From JAWLDB01 sp041686915 (GTDB lineage: Bacteria > Bacillota > UBA994 > UBA5500): a stretch of DNA of 63,365 nucleotides. Position 1 is the first letter of the stretch. Each line of letters begins with the position of its first letter. The position numbers and the translations under genes are program-made. Positions 16,360-25,044 of the stretch are shown here, piece after piece. The stretch is taken from the NCBI GenBank assembly GCA_041686915.1, contig JAWLDB010000002.1, forward strand, positions 1 through 63,365, written 5' to 3'. Under the pieces are notes generated by a model, which saw only the letters and a program-made list of their open reading frames with translations, had not been told where the DNA came from and ran no database searches.

Positions 16360-17780
16360 TTGGCGCGGCTGCGGCGCCGTTCCCAATAGCGCTTAGCAAT
16401 TGCAGCATCTGAGAACGGGATGGAGGTCTTGCCAATTTTCAAGGTATCCTCGTGTCCTTTACCCAGCACTAGCACCACGTCCTCCGGACCCGCCATGCCT
16501 ATGGCAGCCTCAATCGCTTTTTCACGGTCCAACTGCACAAGGTGCGGCTTATAGATACCACGCAGCGTCTCACGAGCTATGACCTCAGGGTCTTCGTCTT
16601 CAGGATTATCGTTGCTCAAAATCACGTACTCGCTGTAGCGACTGGCAATTTCACCCATAAGCGGGCGCTTCTCGCGGTCACGGTTACCGGTACAGCCAAA
16701 AAGTGTGATCACTTGACCCTTGGCGATGCGGCGGGCATGCTGCAACACTTGCTCCATGCCATCCGGTGTATGCGCGTAATCAACGATGACGGTGGGGGCC
16801 GTTCCGACTACTTCCCACCGCCCCTTCGGCAAGGTTAGATGAGGAATGCCTCTTAGGAAGTGGAAGGGGTCTTGCCCGATGCAGATGATACCGCCGAGAG
16901 CAGATAATAGATTATAGAGGTTATGCAGACCAGCCAAAGGTGTTGTTACCTGGGCGGTGCGGCCATCTATATCCAGCTCGAAGCTGAACCCATCGTGGTT
17001 AATCATGATATTGCGCGCCTGAATGCGAGCACGGCGCATAGTACTGATTGTCAGGGCACCCTCGAACTCGTCAGCCAAGCGGGCACCGTATGGGTCATCG
17101 ATATTGATCACCGCCTGCTTGTGTGGCATCAGAAACAGCTTGCGCTTGGCCTGAAAATACGCCTCAAAAGTCTTATGATAATCCAGATGATCCTGGGTCA
17201 GGTTGGTGAAGATCACACCGGCAAAATCCATTCCACGCGCCCGGTCCTGCTCCAGAGAGATGGAAGAGATCTCAACACCCACCACCTTAGCATTCTGCTG
17301 GTGCAGATTCGCTAAGATGCGTGCCATTTCCAGCGCATCGGGGGTCGTGTTTACAGTCTCTTCAAGTTTCTGATCTTCGGGAAAGAACACACCAAGTGTA
17401 CCGATGGTAGCAGTAGGCACGCCACCATGGTTAAGCAGGCTGGCGATCAGATGGCAGGTCGTAGATTTGCCGTTGGTCCCTGTTATCCCGAGTTGTCGCA
17501 ACTGCTTGCTATAGTCTCCGTAAAACGCATACGCCAAGTCGGCCAAAGCCTGATTGCTGCTCTCCACCTGAATGTAGTTGGCGTATGGCAGGTCACGCTC
17601 ACCTACTATCCAGGCAGCTCCATTGGCCAATACCTGGGCAGCAAAATTGTGCCCATCAACGCGCTCGCCTACTTTGCAGACGAAGACGCATCCGGGCCTG
17701 ACCTGGCGCGAATCATGGTATATACCTTGTACTTTTATGGCACCAGTCTTGATGTCTTCAATCAACCGATTAAACTCCAA
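16356..17780 (-). CDS. murE: MurE-like UDP-N-acetylmuramyl-tripeptide ligase with DNPE specificity motif
   Basis: A 474-residue Mur ligase that adds the third stem-peptide amino acid to UDP-MurNAc-L-Ala-D-Glu using ATP. Seen: ITGTNGKSTT P-loop, HDSRQV near the N terminus, ITLFGCTGNRDREKRP, and GKGHED near the C terminus. The amino-acid selectivity loop reads SNDNPEDEDP; the diaminopimelate enzymes usually have DNPR here, so the third residue added is uncertain. TTG 17780 is 7 bases after GGGAGGGG. It lies 36 bases downstream of the FemAB gene in one operon. It could be the main MurE or a paralogue dedicated to a modified peptide. Confidence 0.87.
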   Translation of the reverse strand: MEFNRLIEDIKTGAIKVQGIYHDSRQVRPGCVFVCKVGERVDGHNFAAQVLANGAAWIVGERDLPYANYIQVESSNQALADLAYAFYGDYSKQLRQLGITGTNGKSTTCHLIASLLNHGGVPTATIGTLGVFFPEDQKLEETVNTTPDALEMARILANLHQQNAKVVGVEISSISLEQDRARGMDFAGVIFTNLTQDHLDYHKTFEAYFQAKRKLFLMPHKQAVINIDDPYGARLADEFEGALTISTMRRARIQARNIMINHDGFSFELDIDGRTAQVTTPLAGLHNLYNLLSALGGIICIGQDPFHFLRGIPHLTLPKGRWEVVGTAPTVIVDYAHTPDGMEQVLQHARRIAKGQVITLFGCTGNRDREKRPLMGEIASRYSEYVILSNDNPEDEDPEVIARETLRGIYKPHLVQLDREKAIEAAIGMAGPEDVVLVLGKGHEDTLKIGKTSIPFSDAAIAKRYWERRRSRAK

Positions 17781-17816
17781 CTTACAGCCCCTCCCAAGGA
17801 ACCCCATCAACTTCCG

Positions 17817-18911
17817 TTATTTCTCAGAATCCTCTTCTGTTGTTTCTTTATGTTTGCGACCACGTAGGAATGCACTGAAGCGTCTCCACAGCTTTAGAGC
17901 CCATGGAGAGAAATTGCGCCACAGCCAGAACGGGAACCTCCGGATTGGCAGCTCATATTCACCCACAAACTCAATCAACTCACCGCCAAAGCTCTTCTTG
18001 AACTGATATAACCCATGAAGTGGTGACTCTTCTGAGTAGTCTACCGGCACACCGAAGAAGTCGAATACTTCAGCTCCGCGCGATTTGGCCCAAAGCATGC
18101 GGCGCCAGTTAAGGCCGTAATAGCCACGCAGATTAGCGAACTCGCGCACCATTCCACCGTAGACAGCCCAGCCGATTTTCCCGGTAACAACGGTCACGCC
18201 GGCGGCGACTACTTGTCCCTCGTGAAGCGCCAACATCAATGAAGCCTGATCTCCCATGGAATCAAGCAATCGCTCGTAGTACTCCGGGCCGCGCTCGAGG
18301 AATTTCTTACGGCGACTGGTATCTCGTAATGCTTCCATCAAGAGCGGAATATCCTCTTTAGTGCCAAGCCTGAAATCCACACCGTTCTTCTCTGGGTAAC
18401 GAATGCTGTAGCGGGTCTTCTTGGGCATCGTCGCCAACAGTTCTTCCTCATCAGCAGAAATGTCGAGACGAAAAGTTAGGCGCGGCTGCGTTCCCCCAAA
18501 GGGGTGATCCGAAACGACTCTCTCGAAACCGATTTCCTCCAGCGTTTTGGCCCGCTGTTTACTAGTCCAAGCCGGGTCAATCTTCAGTGCAAAGACCCCT
18601 TGCCTCCTCATTTCCTCCCGCAGTTGCTCCAGAAAGTGAGGGAGGTACTGTGCCGCATCATCAACCAACAATACTGGTCCGCGGGGCGCATAACCCAGGG
18701 ACCAAGGTAGCAAAGGCGGCTTGCGCAACCAGACTGTAACCGCTATCACCGGCCCACCACCCTGGTCATACGAGTAATGCACGGGCCTCCAGCTGACTGA
18801 CTTCAGCTTTGCCCAAACGGCAGTCTGCGCAAAGTCAGGTTCTGGTGAGCTTTGTATCAGTTTATCAAATTGGCCGGCGTCATCCGGACCTACTCTTCTC
18901 AGCATCAGCAT
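17817..18911 (-). CDS. FemAB-family aminoacyltransferase
   Basis: A 364-residue protein of the FemX/FemAB type: two GNAT-like folds that transfer amino acids from aminoacyl-tRNA to a peptidoglycan precursor. Motifs include PWSLGYAPRGPVLL, ALKIDPAW, MPKKTRYSIRYPEKNGV, and the C-terminal YGLNWRRMLWAKSRGAEVFDFFGVP. No long coiled-coil insertion of the Fem-tRNA-binding kind is obvious. The second ATG (18905) fits GGAGG spacing better than the first (18911). It is the first gene of an operon with the MurE-like ligase, driven by a strong promoter at 18962-18990. Pairing with MurE suggests both act on the same lipid or UDP-muropeptide. Confidence 0.87.
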   Translation of the reverse strand: MLMLRRVGPDDAGQFDKLIQSSPEPDFAQTAVWAKLKSVSWRPVHYSYDQGGGPVIAVTVWLRKPPLLPWSLGYAPRGPVLLVDDAAQYLPHFLEQLREEMRRQGVFALKIDPAWTSKQRAKTLEEIGFERVVSDHPFGGTQPRLTFRLDISADEEELLATMPKKTRYSIRYPEKNGVDFRLGTKEDIPLLMEALRDTSRRKKFLERGPEYYERLLDSMGDQASLMLALHEGQVVAAGVTVVTGKIGWAVYGGMVREFANLRGYYGLNWRRMLWAKSRGAEVFDFFGVPVDYSEESPLHGLYQFKKSFGGELIEFVGEYELPIRRFPFWLWRNFSPWALKLWRRFSAFLRGRKHKETTEEDSEK

Positions 18912-18961
18912 AGTCCTCCGTTCGCGGGCAACAGGTAATAGCCCGTCCGCCCCTTCCTCTA

Positions 18962-18990
18962 ATTATAGGATTGACAAAAATAGGCGTCAA
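18962..18990 (-). promoter_or_regulatory. SigA promoter of the FemAB-MurE operon
   Basis: On the minus strand TTGACG (18985-18990), a 17-base spacer and a perfect TATAAT (18962-18967), 51 bases before the FemAB start. Confidence 0.8.
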
Positions 18991-19043
18991 GTTAACTCCC
19001 TGGACAGTTCCTGACGCGAAAATTTGGTCTGACTAAGCAGGTT

Positions 19044-19072
19044 TTGACAAAACAATGCTGAAATTCTACTTT
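19044..19072 (+). promoter_or_regulatory. Candidate promoter of the M14 peptidase operon
   Basis: A perfect TTGACA (19044-19049), 17-base spacer and a weak TACTTT (19067-19072), divergent from the FemAB promoter. Confidence 0.5.
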
Positions 19073-19099
19073 AGGCAATTCCACCAAGGAGGGATCTGA

Positions 19100-20746
19100 T
19101 TGGCTCGTAAAGTCGACGTCGTGTTCAACAAGTACTACCGCTATGACGAAATCACCGCTTATTTACAGGCAGTTGCTGCAGCTTATCCCGAGATCGCCAG
19201 GCTGGAGTCGGCTGGCAAGAGTTATGAGGGCCGCGACATTTGGGTAATGACCCTCACTAACCAGGCTACCGGCCCCGACCTCGAAAAGCCGGGCATATAT
19301 GTAGATGGCAACATTCATGCTGGCGAAGTGACTGCCGCCATGGTCTGTTTGTCTGCCATAGACTACCTGGTCTCCAACTATGGTGAGGATGAGGAAGTCA
19401 CTCATCTGCTGAACACTCGCTCCTTCTACATCCTTCCCCGCGTAAACCCGGACGGAGCCGAGAAGTATTTGACGACGCCGTTTATGCTGCGCAGCAGTGT
19501 AAAACCATATCCACATCCGTTTGAAGAGTTCGATGAAATGCCCGGATTACATCCTTACGATGTGGATGGCGACGGCTGGATATTGACGATGCGCGTGCGT
19601 GACGACAAGAAGGGTGAGTGGAAAGCATCGGACAAAGATGCCCGCCTGATGCTACCACGGCGACCAGGCGAACGCAAAGGTCCCTTCTATCGCATCTATA
19701 CTGAAGGTGTAATCAAGGAGTTTGAGGGAGAACCGTTTACAGTACATCGCAGCCCCTTTGGTCTGGACCTAAACCGCAACTTCCCACACAATTGGGACTT
19801 AACGGTAAACGGCGGCGGCGTATACCCGAGTTCTGAGCCGGAAGCAAAGACGATAATCGACTTCTTGCTAGCACACCGTAATGTCAGTTTGCTTAACGCC
19901 TTCCATACTTCAGGCGGGTTCTTCTTCCGCAATCCGTATCAGTATGGTGAGGACAAAATGGACCAGGATGACCTGAGGGCCACCAAGGAAATCGCCCTCG
20001 AAGGCACCTATGTCACCGGTTATCCGGATGTTAAGTCGAACAACAAAGCCACTCTCACCGAGTGGGCTTATGAGCAACATGGCATCATCGGCTATACCAC
20101 AGAGCTCTGGGACCGTATGAGCCGCGCAGGTATCGACCGCAACGATTACCTGAAGGCTGATACGCCCGAGAAGCGCGAAGCGCTGCAGCTCAAGCTGCTT
20201 GAGTGGAATGACCGGGAACTCATGGGTAAGGGCTTTTTTGACTGGCGCGCCTTTGAGCATCCCCAACTAGGCTGGGTGGAGATCGGTGGATGGAACCCGA
20301 AGTTTGTGTTGCAAAATCCACCGCCACAGCTACTGGAACCGGAATGTTACAAGAACACCCAGTGGGTATTGCGCCAAGCGTCCGCTTTGCCGCAAGTTGC
20401 CATCGATGACGTACAGGTTGAGCAGGTGGAAGCCGGTGTGTTTAAAGTTACTGCCACGTTTGAGAACCTGGGATACCTGCCTACCTATACCACCAACAAG
20501 GGCAAGCAGGCGGGTGCTATCAAGCAGGACCGCGCAAGACTAAGCGGCGAGTTTAACCTACTCGCTGGGAAGCCGGAGATGGAAATCGGTTATCTGGAAG
20601 GCTACATGAACGGCCACCATGGCAACCCAGCCAAGTCAACTGCGCGCGTAAGCTGGTTACTGCAAGCCAAGTCGGGCGCTGACGTCAGGATCGAGCTGAT
20701 TAGCCAGCGCGGTGGCGTTGCCCGCACCTCCGTCTGCCTGAACTAG
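19100..20746 (+). CDS. M14-family zinc carboxypeptidase
   Basis: A 548-residue metallocarboxypeptidase without a signal peptide. Zinc ligands are H73 and E76 (GNIHAGEV) and a later His (LLNAFHTSGG); the substrate-binding Asn-Arg pair is in DLNRNFPHNW; the catalytic Glu is in GYTTELWD. The last ~150 residues are an extra beta domain shared with the paralogue at 22060-23712. TTG 19100 is 6 bases after AAGGAGGG. It leads a plus-strand gene set with the deformylase-like, LysM and second M14 genes. Trimming of peptide C termini, perhaps muropeptides given the MurE/FemAB neighbours, is inferred. Confidence 0.9.
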   Translation: MARKVDVVFNKYYRYDEITAYLQAVAAAYPEIARLESAGKSYEGRDIWVMTLTNQATGPDLEKPGIYVDGNIHAGEVTAAMVCLSAIDYLVSNYGEDEEVTHLLNTRSFYILPRVNPDGAEKYLTTPFMLRSSVKPYPHPFEEFDEMPGLHPYDVDGDGWILTMRVRDDKKGEWKASDKDARLMLPRRPGERKGPFYRIYTEGVIKEFEGEPFTVHRSPFGLDLNRNFPHNWDLTVNGGGVYPSSEPEAKTIIDFLLAHRNVSLLNAFHTSGGFFFRNPYQYGEDKMDQDDLRATKEIALEGTYVTGYPDVKSNNKATLTEWAYEQHGIIGYTTELWDRMSRAGIDRNDYLKADTPEKREALQLKLLEWNDRELMGKGFFDWRAFEHPQLGWVEIGGWNPKFVLQNPPPQLLEPECYKNTQWVLRQASALPQVAIDDVQVEQVEAGVFKVTATFENLGYLPTYTTNKGKQAGAIKQDRARLSGEFNLLAGKPEMEIGYLEGYMNGHHGNPAKSTARVSWLLQAKSGADVRIELISQRGGVARTSVCLN

Positions 20747-20751
20747 CAGCA

Positions 20752-21258
20752 ATGGCCATCAAACCTATTCGCCAGCTAGGCGACCCGGTATTACGGCAGG
20801 TTTCTCAACCAGTAGTGCAGTTTGAAACGAATGAACTCAGACAGCTGGTGGACGACCTGCGAGATACACTCCACTCCTTCCAAGCCAAACATGGCACAGG
20901 TCGCGGCATCGCAGCACCACAGATTGGCGTGCCACTAAGAGTGGTTTATCTGGAGTTTGCGGGAACACCGCATACGCTGATCAACCCTAGTTTCACTCAG
21001 CTAAGTGAAACCCTGTTCTCGGTTTGGGACTCCTGCTTCAGTTACTTCTGCATAGCCTTTGAGGTTATCCGGCATAGACACGTAACACTGAAGTACTATG
21101 ATATCTCCGGACGGGAGCATATCCTGGAAGCCTCCGACGACCTGGCTGAGCTGCTGCAGCATGAACTTGAACACCTGGATGGTATATTGGCCATCGATCA
21201 ACTGGTGCCTGCGGGGAAAATCATGGAGCAGTACGAGTTCCTCAAAGGTAATAAGTAA
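20752..21258 (+). CDS. def: Peptide deformylase with atypical motif 2
   Basis: A 168-residue Fe/Zn hydrolase of the deformylase family. Motif 1 is GIAAPQIG and motif 3 is QHELEHLDG, both canonical. Motif 2, normally EGCLS, reads DSCFS: the metal-binding Cys is kept but Glu, Gly and Leu are changed. The gene starts 5 bases after the M14 stop with no clear ribosome site, so translation is probably coupled. It sits among peptidase and cell-wall genes rather than with fmt or priA, so it may be a specialised paralogue acting on N-formyl or other N-capped peptides. General N-formyl-Met removal remains possible. Confidence 0.85.
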   Translation: MAIKPIRQLGDPVLRQVSQPVVQFETNELRQLVDDLRDTLHSFQAKHGTGRGIAAPQIGVPLRVVYLEFAGTPHTLINPSFTQLSETLFSVWDSCFSYFCIAFEVIRHRHVTLKYYDISGREHILEASDDLAELLQHELEHLDGILAIDQLVPAGKIMEQYEFLKGNK

Positions 21259-21306
21259 CCACGCACCTCCCAACCGGCATAATCTGCTGGGAAGGAGGTG
21301 TTTTTT

Positions 21307-21981
21307 GTGCAACGAGATCCACGAGTACCCAAGTCTTGTCCTGGTGGGTTCCTGGGTCATTACCGGGTTGTCACGGGAGATACCATGTTTAACATTGCCC
21401 AGTTCTTCAGAGTTAGACCGATCACCCTGATCATGGCCAATCCACACATCGAGAACCCGGATGTGATCTATCCAGGAGACATCCTTTGCATTCCGGGGCT
21501 TGTCCCCTACCCCTGCTGTTTAGTGCTTCAACCGCGGGAGGAGGTACCCACTGGGACTAGCGCATCCGCGCTGCTGCACGTCGAGTTCCGGGGAGGTCAG
21601 GCTGTTTCAGTTGTGGCGGCGCTCCCCCCACCTGAGACTTGGGGTGAGTTTGACCTATACCTGGCAGAGGTACTAATCAACCCAGAGGTTGGCGGTTTTG
21701 GCAATCAGTTATTCCCCACACCGGAAGATCCACCGACTTGGTCGACCACCATCAACTTGCCAACGGTTGTAGAGGTTGCACCGGAAAGCTTCGTCGTGCT
21801 TCGTCCGGCCAACTCTGAGTCAGGAATCTCTGGTCCGGCCATTCTCCAGGGCAGCATGCGTGACTGCTTCGATAGTGCCACCTGCGCCGATAGTAGAGAA
21901 GAACAACTAGCGACAAAGGCAAGGACTGGGATTCGGCGTAGACTGCGCAGGCGACGTCGAAACCGTAAGCCCCGTAGATAG
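21307..21981 (+). CDS. LysM-domain protein with arginine-rich tail
   Basis: A 224-residue protein. One LysM module (about residues 17-62; HYRVVTGDTMFNIAQFF ... YPGDILCIPG) binds N-acetylglucosamine-containing glycans such as peptidoglycan. A central beta-rich region of ~115 residues is unassigned. The C terminus is strongly basic (RRRLRRRRRNRKPRR). There is no signal peptide, as in SafA-like spore-coat morphogenetic proteins, which is the best analogy. GTG 21307 is 8 bases after GAAGGAGG. It is flanked by the deformylase-like and second M14 genes on the same strand. Confidence 0.82.
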   Translation: MQRDPRVPKSCPGGFLGHYRVVTGDTMFNIAQFFRVRPITLIMANPHIENPDVIYPGDILCIPGLVPYPCCLVLQPREEVPTGTSASALLHVEFRGGQAVSVVAALPPPETWGEFDLYLAEVLINPEVGGFGNQLFPTPEDPPTWSTTINLPTVVEVAPESFVVLRPANSESGISGPAILQGSMRDCFDSATCADSREEQLATKARTGIRRRLRRRRRNRKPRR

Positions 21982-22059
21982 CATAAAAGGTGCAGTCTGC
22001 AGGAATGTCTCATCTCTCCCGCCAATACACATACTGGCATTTGATCGGAGGGATAGAGC

Positions 22060-23712
22060 ATGAGCAAAGCGCTAGTCTCCTTTAACCACTATTGGCTGTA
22101 TGACGAGTTAGAGAGCTATTTGCACAGCATCTCCAGCGATTACCCGCGATTAGTCGACCTGCAGTCGGTTGGAACGAGCTATGAGGGACGCGACATCTGG
22201 GCAGTAACACTTACCGATACGGAGACAGGAGAGCATCATGAGAAAGCGGCCATCTACATTGATGGCAGCATCCATGCTGTTGAGGTTGCAGCCAGTATGA
22301 TCTGTCTTTACCTGATTGACTACCTGCTGAGCAGTTACGGCCTGGACGATGACGTAACCCACCTACTGAAAACCCGTACCTTCTACATACTACCCCGGGT
22401 TAACCCTGACGGTACAGAGAAGTACCTAACAACGCCATACATACTGCGCAGCAGTGTTCGGCCTTGGCCAAAGTCCATGAATGAGCATGCCAGTCTGTCT
22501 GGTCTCCATCCTGAGGACCTCAACGGCGACGGATATATTCTGAACATGCGGCAACGCGACGATAAGGTTGGCGAGTGGAAACTCTCCAGTCGCGACCCAC
22601 GCATCATGGTTCCCCGCAGGCCGGGAGACAGGTTTGGACCGTTTTACCGTATGTTCTCCTGGAGTGAGGGCTTGGTGCGCGATTATGAGGGCTGGCCCTT
22701 CGAGATTCACCATTCGCCTTGGGGAGTTGACCTAAACCGCAACTTCCCGCAGAGCTGGGACCCGAAACTTCTTGGTGCCGCAGATTACCCGGGTTCAGAG
22801 CCTGAGAGCCGGGCTGTGATGGACTTCATTCTCACCCACCGCAATATCAATTTGCTGAACGCCATTCATACCGCGGGCGGGCTGTTTTTCCGCAATCCCT
22901 ATCAGTATCAAGATGACAGGATGAACCCCGATGACTTGCGCTTCACCCGTGAAATAGCCTATGAAGGTACTGCATTAACCGGCTACCCGGATGTGAAATC
23001 AAACGGACGCGCTACCCTACCCGAATGGGCCTACGAACAGCTTGGGATTATTGGCTACACAACCGAAGCATGGGACAGACTGGGGCAAGCTGGCCTGCCC
23101 TACGATGCCTTCAGCAGGGCGAATACTTCTGCTGATCGGGAGCAGCTGCAGCTCCGACTGCTGCAATGGAATGACCGGGAGCTCATGGGCAAAGGTTTCT
23201 TCAACTGGAAGCCGTTTGATCATCCGCAGCTTGGGACAGTGGAGATTGGGGGCTGGAACCCGAAGTTCAACATGGCTAACCCGCCACCACAACTGCTGGC
23301 TGCCGAATGCCATAAAGTAAGCAAGTGGGCTGTCAGACAAGCTTCCGCCCTGCCGGAGGTTTCGCTAGGGGGCATGTTGGTAGAGCAAATCAGCGATGAC
23401 ACATGGAAGCTCGTGGCCACCTTTGAAAACGGTGGCTATCTCCCCACCTGCACGAGCAATAAAGCACGGGAGGTGCAGGCAGTCAGGCAGGACATTGTAT
23501 CACTGTCTGGCCCTGTGACTATTCTATCGGGCACACAGGTGCAGGATGCAGGATTTCTCGAAGGCTACGGACAGGGCCATGGGGGTCGGCCGGCACAATC
23601 TGCCGCACGGGTATGTTGGCTGCTGCGCGGTGAGGCAGGAACAGAGGTACAGGTTACCTATCAGAGCCAGCGTGGTGGCTTAGTCAGGGCTAACGTTAGA
23701 TTGGACAACTGA
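22060..23712 (+). CDS. M14-family zinc carboxypeptidase, second paralogue
   Basis: A 550-residue paralogue of the protein at 19100-20746, alignable along its whole length. Zinc ligands are H72 and E75 (GSIHAVEV, with Val where the other has Gly), His in LLNAIHTAGG; DLNRNFPQSW and GYTTEAWD are conserved. No signal peptide is visible. GGAGGG lies about 9 bases upstream of the ATG. Retention of all catalytic residues in both copies argues for distinct substrates rather than decay. A strong terminator follows. Confidence 0.9.
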   Translation: MSKALVSFNHYWLYDELESYLHSISSDYPRLVDLQSVGTSYEGRDIWAVTLTDTETGEHHEKAAIYIDGSIHAVEVAASMICLYLIDYLLSSYGLDDDVTHLLKTRTFYILPRVNPDGTEKYLTTPYILRSSVRPWPKSMNEHASLSGLHPEDLNGDGYILNMRQRDDKVGEWKLSSRDPRIMVPRRPGDRFGPFYRMFSWSEGLVRDYEGWPFEIHHSPWGVDLNRNFPQSWDPKLLGAADYPGSEPESRAVMDFILTHRNINLLNAIHTAGGLFFRNPYQYQDDRMNPDDLRFTREIAYEGTALTGYPDVKSNGRATLPEWAYEQLGIIGYTTEAWDRLGQAGLPYDAFSRANTSADREQLQLRLLQWNDRELMGKGFFNWKPFDHPQLGTVEIGGWNPKFNMANPPPQLLAAECHKVSKWAVRQASALPEVSLGGMLVEQISDDTWKLVATFENGGYLPTCTSNKAREVQAVRQDIVSLSGPVTILSGTQVQDAGFLEGYGQGHGGRPAQSAARVCWLLRGEAGTEVQVTYQSQRGGLVRANVRLDN

Positions 23713-23723
23713 ACGCATGCAGA

Positions 23724-23750
23724 CAGGGGAGGCTGTATTAGCCTCCCCTG
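23724..23750. terminator. Terminator between convergent M14 and ATP-grasp genes
   Basis: A perfect 10-bp stem CAGGGGAGGC/GCCTCCCCTG with a 7-base loop sits between the two convergent stops. Confidence 0.75.
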
Positions 23751-23755
23751 ACCAC

Positions 23756-24907
23756 TTACGTTTGCGATTTCCTTTTCTTCCTGAACAGGTACCAAGTGTA
23801 GTCCATAATACACGAGTATAACTTGGGAACTTGCTCCTGCCTCTCACCTGGCAAGAGCACTTTTGCAGGCTTAGCATTAGCTTCCAGCATCCATAGTCGT
23901 AGGTCTCGGTCGTAAGCTAGGTCAACGCCAACCTCCCCCATGGTACCAAATGCTTTGTCTATGTGACGACAAATGATGTCCGCTACAAAATGGGCTTGTT
24001 TCTTCAACCACAGCGCCTTGGTAACAGAACCCGTAATCTGTTTCAGCGCATCGTACAACTCAAAATGCTCAGCACCCAGATGAAAATTAGTGGCAAACTG
24101 GCCTGACTGGCCAACTCGCATACGCGAAGATACTGGCACCCATCTGCCTGACTCATCTTTACCCATGTAGATCCTGATGTCACAGTTTCTACCTTCCATC
24201 TGCATCAGCGGTATCCGCTGCTGTACTATACTCTCCTGCCTACTCGAATTCTTCCTGACCAGCTTGGCTACCTGCGAAAACCTTAGACTCGTACGACGTT
24301 TCCCGGTATCTGAGCTTTGCCATCCATAGCGACGCCGACGCATCAACCAGACTAGCGAAATGCTGTCTCCCCCACTTCCGCTCACAGGCTTCACTAACAC
24401 TGATTTGTGCCGCGACAGCATCGTGCGTAAGTCACTGGAATCCCGGTAGATGACAGTGGCAGGCAGATATTTGGCTGTATCCGGGTATGCACGTAAGCGC
24501 GAATGGCAGTTCCACTTACCCAAAATATTGGTGCTGTTGATTAGCTTGGCAGTGCTGCGCATTTTGCGCCGGACTTTTAATAGAGGCCGTCTTTTCCCAG
24601 GCGGGCAACGGTAAATCCGGTCATAGAGCACATCTGGCCACGGCACGCGTTTACGGTACCATCGACCGTCTGAGCCCAGTACCCAGCCGTAAATCCTTTT
24701 CGCCCCCGGCTCAACATCGTCAAGCCCAAAGTAGTACGCCAGGATGCCAGCCGCCTGGGCAGCTTGCATATTGAGTATTGCCTCTTCCACTCTCTCCTGA
24801 TGTGACAGTTTATGTATGAACGTGACGTGGGTGAAGATGGCAAGTACAGGTCTTGCCCTGCGCCGTCGACGTTTCTTGCTGTTCTTGCGCCTTGGCTTGT
24901 TAGGCAT
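23756..24907 (-). CDS. YheC/YheD-type ATP-grasp protein with basic N terminus
   Basis: A 383-residue protein. The N terminus is strikingly basic (KPRRKNSKKRRRRRARP). The rest matches the YheC/YheD spore-coat-associated ATP-grasp family: WPDVLYDRIYR, a NSTNILGKW-like block, VLVKPVSGSGGDSI (ATP-binding strand and glycine loop), QQRIPL, DIRIYMG, and the metal-binding end VDLAYDRDLRLWMLEANAKP with the Glu-x-Asn pair. ATP-grasp enzymes join a carboxylate to an amine; the substrate here is unknown. ATG 24907 follows GAGGGGGTGA. It is codirectional with a second copy at 25045-26142. Confidence 0.87.
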   Translation of the reverse strand: MPNKPRRKNSKKRRRRRARPVLAIFTHVTFIHKLSHQERVEEAILNMQAAQAAGILAYYFGLDDVEPGAKRIYGWVLGSDGRWYRKRVPWPDVLYDRIYRCPPGKRRPLLKVRRKMRSTAKLINSTNILGKWNCHSRLRAYPDTAKYLPATVIYRDSSDLRTMLSRHKSVLVKPVSGSGGDSISLVWLMRRRRYGWQSSDTGKRRTSLRFSQVAKLVRKNSSRQESIVQQRIPLMQMEGRNCDIRIYMGKDESGRWVPVSSRMRVGQSGQFATNFHLGAEHFELYDALKQITGSVTKALWLKKQAHFVADIICRHIDKAFGTMGEVGVDLAYDRDLRLWMLEANAKPAKVLLPGERQEQVPKLYSCIMDYTWYLFRKKRKSQT

Positions 24908-25019
24908 CGACGCATCACCCCCTCTCTCTATGCTATGGAGTTGAGGCAATCTCTGTGAAAAGCAATCCCGGTCATCACTCAGCTTGAGTGGTGTTCTAAA
25001 CTGCCCGATATGAAAGAGA

Positions 25020-25042
25020 CCCTCTGACTTGAAATCAGAGGG
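25020..25042 (-). terminator. Terminator between the two ATP-grasp genes
   Basis: CCCTCTGA/TCAGAGGG stem with a 7-base loop directly after the stop of the upstream ATP-grasp gene; partial read-through would still reach the next gene. Confidence 0.65.
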
Positions 25043-25044
25043 CG

